This document shows positions 42,764 through 48,594 of a stretch of 48,594 nt of DNA, piece by piece (position 1 is the first letter of the stretch; each line of letters starts with the position of its first letter). The notes beneath the pieces are model-generated. The model saw only the letters and a list, made by a program, of their open reading frames with translations. It made no database searches and was not told where the DNA came from. The DNA is from Acidimicrobiales bacterium. Its GTDB lineage: Bacteria; Actinomycetota; Acidimicrobiia; Acidimicrobiales; Bog-793. Where the stretch lies: NCBI GenBank assembly GCA_035294085.1, contig DATGLP010000011.1, forward strand, positions 1-48,594, in the 5' to 3' direction. A program made the translations under genes and the position numbers.

Positions 42764-43947
42764 CCCTCGCAGGTGCGAGCGTCGTCGAGCTGTCGGCGTT
42801 CGTCGCCGCGCCCCTCGCGGGGATGACCCTCGCCGGCCTCGGTGCGGACGTGATCCGCGTGGACCCTCCGGGCGGGGGGCTCGACTACCACCGCTGGCCG
42901 CGCTCGCGCGCGGGCGACAGCCTCTTCTGGCACGGACTGAACCGCGGCAAGCGCTCTGTCGTCCTCGACTGGCGGCGCGACGAGGGGCGCGAGCTCGTCG
43001 CGGCCCTCGTCGCGCGCCCGGGCCCCGGGAGCGGGATCCTCCTCACCAACCTCGGTGCGAGGGGCACCCTCTCGCACGGCGCGCTGCGCACGCGACGCGA
43101 GGACGTCATCAGCGTCGAGATCGAGGGCTACCGTGACGGCGCGATCGCGGTCGACTACACGATCGCGGCGCGCTCGGGCATCCCGTTCCTCACAGGACCG
43201 ACCGGGACGGTCGGGCCCGTGAACTCGCCCCTGCCGTCCTGGGACGTGGCGACGGGCTTCTGCGCTGCGCTCGCCGTCGTGAGCGCTCTGCGCCAGCGCG
43301 AGCGGACCGGGAGGGGCAGCGCGACGCTGATCGCCCTCGCGGACGTGGCGGTGAGCGTCCTCGCGTCGCTCGGCTTCGTCGACGAGCAGGAGCGGGCCGA
43401 GCAGCCCCGCGTGCGGGACGGCAACTACCTCTACGGCGCGTTCGGGCGCGACTTCACGCTCAGCGACGGGTCGAGGGTGATGCTCGTGGCGCTCACGGCC
43501 CGGCAGTGGCGCGCCCTCGTCGCTGCCTTCGGCATCGCCGAGGAGGTCGAAGCGCTCGAGCGGGACCGGGGGCTGGACCTGAGCGACGAGGGCGACCGCT
43601 ACCGGGCGCGCGCCGAGATCGCTCGGCTCCTCGAGCGGCGCTGCGCGTGCCTCGAGCCGGCAGCCGTCCTCGAGGCGCTCGAGCGCCACGAGGCGTGCTG
43701 GAGCCGCTACGAGACCGCGCCCGAGCTCGCCCGCGCGCTCCTCGGGACGCGCCCCCCGGATGGGGAGGGCCTCGTCCGGGACGTCCCTCTCCCGCTGCGC
43801 CTCGACGGGACCGAACCTTCGCCGGTGGGCGCCGCCCCCGAGCTGGGCCGGGACACCGAGGCGGTCCTCGCCGACCTGCTCAGCCTGAGCGCGCGCGAGA
43901 TCGGACGACTGCGCGACGCCGGCATCGCCGGGACGGGGCGGCCGTGA
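42760..43947 (+). CDS. mct: Mesaconyl-CoA C1-C4 CoA transferase (class III CoA transferase)
   Basis: A 395-residue CaiB/BaiF-type CoA transferase. Blocks close to Chloroflexus Mct as remembered include VVELSAFVAAPLAGMTLAGL followed by GADVIR, GGGLDYHRWP, FWHGLNRGKRS and NYLYGAFGRDF. The likely catalytic aspartate is Asp162 in WDVATGF. Mct moves CoA within mesaconyl-CoA from C1 to C4, a step of the 3-hydroxypropionate bi-cycle's glyoxylate branch. The pairing with a Meh-like hydratase directly downstream (4-bp GTGA overlap) strongly supports this over other family-III activities. No mesaconyl-C1-CoA hydratase or malyl-CoA lyase is in the window. Confidence 0.83.
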   Translation: MTLAGASVVELSAFVAAPLAGMTLAGLGADVIRVDPPGGGLDYHRWPRSRAGDSLFWHGLNRGKRSVVLDWRRDEGRELVAALVARPGPGSGILLTNLGARGTLSHGALRTRREDVISVEIEGYRDGAIAVDYTIAARSGIPFLTGPTGTVGPVNSPLPSWDVATGFCAALAVVSALRQRERTGRGSATLIALADVAVSVLASLGFVDEQERAEQPRVRDGNYLYGAFGRDFTLSDGSRVMLVALTARQWRALVAAFGIAEEVEALERDRGLDLSDEGDRYRARAEIARLLERRCACLEPAAVLEALERHEACWSRYETAPELARALLGTRPPDGEGLVRDVPLPLRLDGTEPSPVGAAPELGRDTEAVLADLLSLSAREIGRLRDAGIAGTGRP

Positions 43948-44771
43948 GCGCACCCGGGCTGGAGGTGGCCGTCGACGAGCTCGCGCCGGACGGCGCGCGG
44001 CGCCTCGGGGCGACCATCGGCGACCCCCGTCCGTTTGCTGCCGGCGACGAGCTGCCGTTGCTGTGGCACTGGGCCTACTTCGCGGCGCTCGTCCCGACGT
44101 CCGGGCTCGGTCCGGACGGCCACCCGCCGAGGACGGACGCGTACGTGGGCCGCTTCCCCCGTCGAATGGCCGGTGGCGGGAGCGTCGAGCGCCGCGGCCC
44201 GCTCGTTATCGGGCGACCGGCGCAGCGCCGCTCCGAGGTCGAGCGCGCCGAGGAGGTGCGCGGGCGCAGCGGCGACCTGGCGATCGTCACGTGGCGCCAC
44301 GAGTACCTCCAGGACGGTGCGGTCGTCCGTGTCGAGCGCCAGCACCTCGTCTACCGGGGAGCGCCCACCCCACCCGCGCCGGCGTCTCCGGCTGGCTCAC
44401 CGCCGCCGGCGCCCAGCCCGAGCGAGGGATTCCGCCGTCGGCTCGGCTTCGACCCCGTGCTGCTCTTCCGGTACTCGGCCGCAACGTGGAACTCGCACCG
44501 CATCCACTACGACCGCTCCTACGTGGTCGGCGTCGAGGGCTACCGAGGCCTGCTCGTGCACGGGCCGCTCCTCGCCACGCTGCTCGCGGCCGAGGCGGAG
44601 GCGGAGCTCGGGCCGCTCGCGCGCGTCGAGTACCGGGCGCGCGCCCCGGTGTTCGACGACGACACCGTCGACGTGCTCGCGACGTCCGCCGAGCGCGGGG
44701 CGATGACGCTCGAGGCGCGCAAGCCGGGAGGCGAGGTGGCGATGACCCTCGAGGCGCATGGCCTCGACTGA
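43944..44771 (+). CDS. meh: Mesaconyl-C4-CoA hydratase (MaoC/FAS1-dehydratase-like)
   Basis: A 275-residue double hot-dog hydratase. The N-terminal half has LPLLWHWAYFAALVPTSGLG and DGHPP. The C-terminal half has the catalytic hydratase motif WNSHRIHYDRSY, then GVEGYRGLLVHGPLLATLL, as in HTD2/MaoC enzymes. In the 3-hydroxypropionate bi-cycle Meh hydrates mesaconyl-C4-CoA to citramalyl-CoA. The mct overlap supports that substrate; without it another acyl-CoA would be equally possible. It overlaps the DNA glycosylase start by 14 bp. Confidence 0.8.
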   Translation: MSAPGLEVAVDELAPDGARRLGATIGDPRPFAAGDELPLLWHWAYFAALVPTSGLGPDGHPPRTDAYVGRFPRRMAGGGSVERRGPLVIGRPAQRRSEVERAEEVRGRSGDLAIVTWRHEYLQDGAVVRVERQHLVYRGAPTPPAPASPAGSPPPAPSPSEGFRRRLGFDPVLLFRYSAATWNSHRIHYDRSYVVGVEGYRGLLVHGPLLATLLAAEAEAELGPLARVEYRARAPVFDDDTVDVLATSAERGAMTLEARKPGGEVAMTLEAHGLD

Positions 44772-45471
44772 GGCCGCCGCGGCGCGCCCCGCGCCCGATC
44801 CCGCCGTGCTGCCCTCGCCGGGCGCCGAGGCGCCACGCGTCCGGTCGCTGCGCGCCGCGGCGCAGCTCCTCTCGGCGCGCGACCCCGTCGTCGCGGCGCT
44901 CCTCGGCGCGCTGGGGCCCCCTCGGCTGCGGCCGCCCCAGCCGAGCCACTTCGCGGCGCTCGTGCGCGCGATCGTCTACCAGCAGCTGGCAGGGCCTGCC
45001 GCAGCCGCCATCCACGGGCGGCTCGTCGGCGCGCTCGGGGACGTCGAGCCCCGAGCCGTCCTGTCGGCCTCGGCCGCGCAGCTGCGGGCCGTGGGACTCT
45101 CGGCCGGCAAGGTCGCCTCCCTCGTCGACCTCGCACGGCGGGTCGACGAGGGCACGCTCGTCCTCGACTCGAGCCTCTCGAGGCTCGGCGACGAGGAGAT
45201 CGTGCGCCGGCTCTCGACGGTGCGGGGGATCGGCCGGTGGACGGCGGAGATGTTCCTCCTCTTCCAGCTGCGACGGCTCGACGTGTGGCCGACGGGCGAT
45301 CTCGGGGTCCGCCGGGGCTACGGCCTCGCCTGGGGGGTCCCGATGCCGCCTGCGCGCCAGCTCGAGGCGCTCGGCGACCGTTTCCGCCCCTACCGCTCGA
45401 TCGTCGCCTGGTACTGCTGGCGGGCCTGCGAGCTCTACGCCCGTCAGGACGGGCGGGCGCTCACGGGCTGA
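44758..45471 (+). CDS. DNA-3-methyladenine glycosylase II (HhH-GPD family)
   Basis: A 237-residue base-excision repair enzyme of the AlkA/Mag type. The family core starts FAALVRAIVYQQLAGPAAAA. The helix-hairpin-helix is LSTVRGIGRWTAEMFLLF, and the catalytic aspartate is Asp181 in WPTGDLGVRRGYG. It removes alkylated bases from DNA. The N-terminal beta domain of E. coli AlkA is missing, as in short bacterial and yeast Mag-like forms. The ATG 44758 lies inside the meh gene, so it is likely in the same transcript although unrelated in function. Confidence 0.92.
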   Translation: MASTEAAAARPAPDPAVLPSPGAEAPRVRSLRAAAQLLSARDPVVAALLGALGPPRLRPPQPSHFAALVRAIVYQQLAGPAAAAIHGRLVGALGDVEPRAVLSASAAQLRAVGLSAGKVASLVDLARRVDEGTLVLDSSLSRLGDEEIVRRLSTVRGIGRWTAEMFLLFQLRRLDVWPTGDLGVRRGYGLAWGVPMPPARQLEALGDRFRPYRSIVAWYCWRACELYARQDGRALTG

Positions 45472-45613
45472 CGGGCGCGTCGGCACCTCGCCCCTCGCGG
45501 GCAGGCCTCGCCGGCGGCCGCCGTGCCCCGCGCGGCGATCGCCTAGGATCGTGCGGCCCCTGCGGCGAGTGCCGGCGCCGACGTGCGCTCCTGCAGGTGC
45601 GAGGAGGAGTCGA

Positions 45614-45688
45614 GGACCTGTGGTGCAGTTCGGAGTGCACGCCGGCCTGTCAAGCCGGAGGTCGCGGGTTCAAATCCCGTCAGGTCCG
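45614..45688 (+). tRNA. tRNA-Asp (anticodon GTC)
   Basis: A 75-nt cloverleaf. The acceptor GGACCTG/CAGGTCC is fully paired, with D stem GTGC/GCAC. The anticodon stem CCGGC/GCCGG has loop CTGTCAA, and the T arm is GCGGGTTCAAATCCCGT. CCA is not encoded. A TAGGAT box at 45544-45549 is a possible -10. Confidence 0.96.
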
Positions 45689-45764
45689 CGCGCTGGCGTC
45701 AGCCGGCTCGCTCCGTTCGCGCGCACTACGGCGCGCCCGACGGACGAGCAGGCCGAGCCGGCGG

Positions 45765-45840
45765 GGTCGGGTAGCTCAGTTGGCAGAGCGCGCGCCTGAA
45801 AAGCGCGAGGTCACCGGATCGACGCCGGTCCCGACCACCA
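45765..45840 (+). tRNA. tRNA-Phe (anticodon GAA)
   Basis: A 76-nt cloverleaf including encoded CCA. The acceptor GGTCGGG/CCCGACC is fully paired, with D stem GCTC/GAGC. The anticodon stem CGCGC/GCGCG has loop CTGAAAA, and the T arm is CCGGATCGACGCCGG. It is 76 bp downstream of tRNA-Asp, probably one transcript. GC content drops after it, where gene fragments and an IS begin. Confidence 0.96.
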
Positions 45841-45959
45841 TGGGGGATGGTTCACGTAGGAACCCCCTGGGCAGTTCACGGCCTGGCCAACAATTGGGCG
45901 ACGTGTCCCTTGGCGAACCCAAGTTGAGTGATTCGCCACGCGGCGTTCGTCGAGTTCTG

Positions 45960-46490
45960 GCCCCTTTCCTTCTGCTTCCTTCCGGCGACCAACGGATCGT
46001 CTTCAAGAAGATACGCAAGGATCCCAGGCGGAATCGCCATCTGCTTCCCTCGGTTTTCCAGGACGCTCCGAGTTGCAAGGATGCAGGAACCGAAGGCCGT
46101 TGTTGCGGTCCGAGCTTCGCGCTACCACGCCCCTTCGGTGTCCTTGCCTTCGTACGGCAGCTCGCTCAGCCAGTGGCCAACGAAGTCGACTTCCCTCCCC
46201 GTGGCGGACCTGTAGTACAGGACGGCATCAGCCTCCTTGAGCGAACCGGGGGCCTCTCGCCCGTGGGCACGAAGGCGGGCCGTCCCGAGCTGTCGCTCGG
46301 TCAACATCGGGTAGTCCGGCGGCTCGACCTCAGTACGGCGAAGGTGTGCGAGTCGGGCGTGTAGCGGGTCGATGAAGTAGAGCTTCATCTGCGAGGCGAG
46401 GTCCGGACGACCGCCGTCGCTGTGGTAGCACGGCCATGTCACGAACGCGTCCTGAAGACGCGTCAGTCGCAGGGTCAGACCCACATGGCC
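45960..46490 (-). pseudogene. DUF4143-type ATPase, C-terminal fragment
   Basis: Minus-strand remains of the DUF4143 domain found after an AAA ATPase in a large prokaryotic family. Visible blocks are LRLTRLQDAFVTWPCYHSDG, QMKLYFIDPLHARLAHLRR, EADAVLYYRSATGREVDFVG and, after an in-frame TAG at 46122-46124, REARTATTAFGSCILATRSV and IPPGILAYLLEDDP. The N-terminal ATPase part is missing, cut off where the IS110 leader region begins. Base composition is lower in GC than neighbours, suggesting acquired DNA next to tRNA-Phe. Confidence 0.75.
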
Positions 46491-46499
46491 CCTGGCCGG

Positions 46500-46696
46500 G
46501 GCCGCCACGGCGGATGAGAATGGTGCCGGTCGCCCGCCGAGCCCGGAAACTCATTGGTGCCACGAGCCCGCGGGTCAGACTGGTGCAGGGGCCTGCAGGC
46601 ACCACGGATTGTTCCTTCGAGGACGTACCTCAGATTCTCCAACACCACACAGGTCCCAGGGGCGGCCGCCAGCGAGCAGGACACTCGGGATGGGCG
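46500..46696 (+). ncRNA. IS110 upstream non-coding region, candidate bridge RNA
   Basis: About 197 bp of non-coding DNA directly upstream of the IS110 recombinase. In the IS110 group the long left-end leader encodes the bridge RNA that pairs with donor and target DNA. A hairpin-forming stretch around GGTGCAGGGGCCTGCAGGCACC-type sequence lies at 46582-46603. TGGTGC occurs three times (46521, 46555, 46581). Element ends and RNA limits cannot be fixed here; the RNA assignment is inference from the family. Confidence 0.35.
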
Positions 46697-47944
46697 ATGG
46701 AGATCATCGTGGAGCGCTGTGCGGCGCTCGACGTCCACAAGGACAGCCTCATGGCGGCAGTGCGTCTGCCGGGCGAGAAGAAAGGGCGCCGCACCGAGGT
46801 GCGCCAGTTCCGGACCTGGACCTCCTCGCTACGTGAGCTGCGAGCGTGGCTCGTCGCTCACGGCGTCACCCAGGTGGCGATGGAGGCGACGGGCGTCTAC
46901 TGGAAGCCGCCCTGGCACGTGCTCGCTCCCGAGCCGAGCTTCGAGCTGCTGTTGGTCAACGCCCAGCACGTGAAGAACCTCCCGGGACGAAAGACCGACG
47001 TCTCGGACGCGCAGTGGCTCGCATCTCTCCTCGAGTGCGGGCTGCTCCGAGGCAGCTTCGTCCCCGACCCGGTGATGAGCCGGCTGCGGGACCTGACCCG
47101 GCACCGCAAGAAGCTCGCAGAAGCGCGCGGACGCGAGACCCAGCGCATCCAAAAGGTCCTCGAGGACGCCGGCATCAAGCTCGACTCGGTCGTCTCCGAC
47201 GTCCTCGGCAAGGGGCCGCGCGCCATGATCGAGGCGCTCATCGCCGGCGAGCGTGACCCGAACGTGCTCGCCGAGATGGCCCTGACGCGCACTCGGGCGA
47301 GGATCCCCGAGCTGCGCCTGGCGCTCGAAGGCGGCTTCGACGAGCACCACGCCTTCATGCTCTCCACCCACCTCGCCACCGTCGACCACCTGAGCGCCCA
47401 GATCGCCAGGCTCGACGAGCGCCTGGAGGTGGAGATCGCCCCTTTTGCTCGCCAGGTTGAACGGCTCTGCACCGTGGTCGGCATCGGAAAGGTGACCGCC
47501 CAAGCCATCGTCGCCGAGATCGGGGTGGACATGGGCCGGTTCCCGACGGCCGCCCACCTCGCCAGCTGGGCAGGCATGTGCCCGGGGAACCACGAGTCCG
47601 CGGGCAAGCGCCGCTCGGGAAGGGCCCGCAAGGGCAACGCCGCTCTCCGCTCGGCGCTCATCGAAGCGGCCTGGTCGGCCTCCCACTCAAAAAACAGCTA
47701 CTACGCCGCTCAATATCGCCGCTTCTGCCGTCGCTTCGGCAAGAAGAGCGAGTCCAAGGCGATCTTCGTCGTCGCCCACTCGATGCTCGTCACCATCTGG
47801 CACATGCTCGCGAACGACACCGACGACGCCGATCTCGGCGGGGACTTCTTCGACCGCCGCGGCGACAACGAGCGACATGCTCGACGCCTCGCCCACCAGA
47901 TCGAGCGCCTCGGCTACAAGGTCACCGTCGAACCCGCCGCCTGA
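46697..47944 (+). mobile_element. IS110-family element, intact transposase/recombinase gene
   Basis: A 415-residue recombinase. The N-terminal DEDD (RuvC-like) domain starts CAALDVHKDSLMAAVRLPG with Asp12. VAMEATGVYWKPPW and the D-x-x-D of RKTDVSDAQWLASLLECGLL follow. The C-terminal Transposase_20 domain has VERLCTVVGIGKVTAQAIVA and LASWAGMCPGNHESAGKRRS, containing the expected serine. Length is normal and the frame undamaged, unlike every other mobile gene in the window, so this is probably the youngest insertion. An in-frame extension upstream of ATG 46697 is not needed. Confidence 0.93.
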
Positions 47945-47958
47945 GGAACCCACACACC

Positions 47959-47991
47959 GGGGCTCACGCCCCGAGCGGGGCTCTGCCCCGC
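47959..47991. repeat. Two tandem GC hairpins after the IS110 gene
   Basis: GGGGC-TCAC-GCCCC (47959-47972) and GCGGGGC-TCT-GCCCCGC (47975-47991) follow the stop by 14 bases. They may end the recombinase transcript or lie at the element's right end. Confidence 0.5.
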
Positions 47992-48163
47992 GCCCCGACG
48001 TCGCGCGCCCACGCGCGCGGACAACTCACGTCATTCTCACCTCAGAGATCGAGGTTCGTTCCACAGACGTATCGATGCGCCGGCAATGTGCATTCGTCCC
48101 GATGCGCATCACCGAGTTCTCTGAATTGGGGTTGCGGTCGTTGGGAATTAGCCCGAGAAGTCG

Positions 48164-48376
48164 GTGCGGGATCCGTGGCGCAGCGCCTCGGTCAAGATCG
48201 TAGGTGGACCTGCCCTTCTGGTGATGTCAACGCGCGTGCTGTTGATCAACGACGACGGTCGCGCTCGGCAGGCATGCGCTCCCGCTGACGGTTCGATCCG
48301 CGCGTCCGGGCCCACGCGTCGCTTCCGGCGATTCAAGACGGCTGTCTCCAGCGTCGGCTTGAGCAGAGTCAAATGA
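48164..48376 (+). other. Lower-GC stretch with a short unassigned frame
   Basis: From 47992 to 48472 no gene is convincing. One 70-codon frame contains, from an internal ATG at 48224, MSTRVLLINDDG. This recalls the N-terminus of SurE nucleotidases, but the next residues (RARQACAPADG) do not continue that family. Either a gene fragment or chance. Confidence 0.2.
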
Positions 48377-48472
48377 CGCCCTTGGGGCGTCGAGCCGGTT
48401 CATGTAAGCAACGCCGCGTATCGGTTACCCTGAAGCGGTCTCTACCGCGAGACAACTACCCAAGGCTGGCCG

Positions 48473-48594
48473 ATGTCCCCACATGCGGTTCTTCTCCGTT
48501 GCTCCCACGTCGCCTCCGTCGTCCTCATTGCCGCAGCAGGCTTCATGCTGCCAATGGTCGCCAGAAATACGCCGGCCTTTGCCGATACGGCACC
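48473..48594 (+). CDS. Secreted protein, N-terminal end (partial)
   Basis: The last 40 codons of the window start at ATG 48473. They read as a signal peptide: MSPHAVLLR, a hydrophobic stretch VASVVLIAAAGFMLPMV, and a possible cleavage after A-F-A. The gene runs out of the window, so no family can be named. Codon use is less GC-biased than the rest, fitting the lower-GC tract here. Confidence 0.5.
   Translation, partial: MSPHAVLLRCSHVASVVLIAAAGFMLPMVARNTPAFADTA

Noticed and set aside
8081-46124. In-frame TAG codons in the integrase, the IS3 transposase and the DUF4143 fragment, suggesting amber recoding
   Set aside because: All three genes also carry truncations or frameshifts, and several healthy genes (hpnH, kinase-AlbA_2, cpaB, flp) end with TAG, so TAG works as a normal stop.
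48224-48376. SurE nucleotidase start
   Set aside because: Only the first dozen residues resemble SurE; the following sequence does not.
15288-48479. Other GCCGAT hexamers (for example near 15288, 22371, 48470) as further WhiG/FliA promoters
   Set aside because: None has TAAA or TTAA 16 nt upstream, and most lie inside genes.

Overview
The window is very GC-rich, densely packed DNA, mostly with G or C in the third codon position. It probably comes from an actinobacterium close to Acidimicrobiia. Pointers to this are the hopanoid operon, an actinobacterial Tad pilus locus with a WhiG/FliA-type sigma factor, frequent GTG starts with GTGA/TGATG overlaps, and a secreted protein with the 'G-Y-W-L-V' repeats common in that class. 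This placement is inference from gene content; there is no rRNA here.

Layout. (1) 1-7924: a translationally coupled hopanoid operon: end of dxs, hpnC, hpnD, hpnE, a polyprenyl diphosphate synthase, squalene-hopene cyclase, hpnG, hpnH. (2) 7993-12840: tRNA-Ala followed by a decayed island: broken tyrosine integrase, IS3 remnant, an intact lower-GC gene joining a protein-kinase fold to a Schlafen-type AlbA_2 domain, and an IS256 remnant. (3) 12974-22161: a coiled-coil protein gene divergent from a Tad/Flp pilus operon (cpaB, tadZ, tadA, tadB, tadC, tadE, tadG-like). (4) 22151-25864: two large membrane proteins on the minus strand. (5) 26020-31134: histidine kinase/response regulator pair, Flp pilin, prepilin peptidase and a WhiG/FliA-like sigma factor. 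(6) 31135-39329: ECF sigma factor with a Pro-rich tail, ABC exporter genes, an AI-2E family permease, and a secreted Ig-like/repeat protein. (7) 39494-45471: SEC-C protein, purF, the mct-meh pair (mesaconyl-CoA chemistry), and a 3-methyladenine DNA glycosylase. (8) 45614-48594: tRNA-Asp, tRNA-Phe, a broken DUF4143 ATPase, an IS110 element with a possible bridge-RNA leader, and the start of a secreted protein.

The most connected signal is regulatory. At least four, perhaps five, sequences fit the spacing of WhiG/FliA-type promoters (T[T/A]AA - 16 nt - GCCGATAA-like). They precede the Tad operon, the divergent coiled-coil gene, the histidine kinase operon, the ECF sigma gene and, weakly, the Flp pilin. 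The matching sigma factor gene is in the same window, next to the prepilin peptidase. This suggests a local non-flagellar regulon that switches on a Tad pilus. The most unusual single gene is the kinase-AlbA_2 fusion in the tRNA-Ala island.
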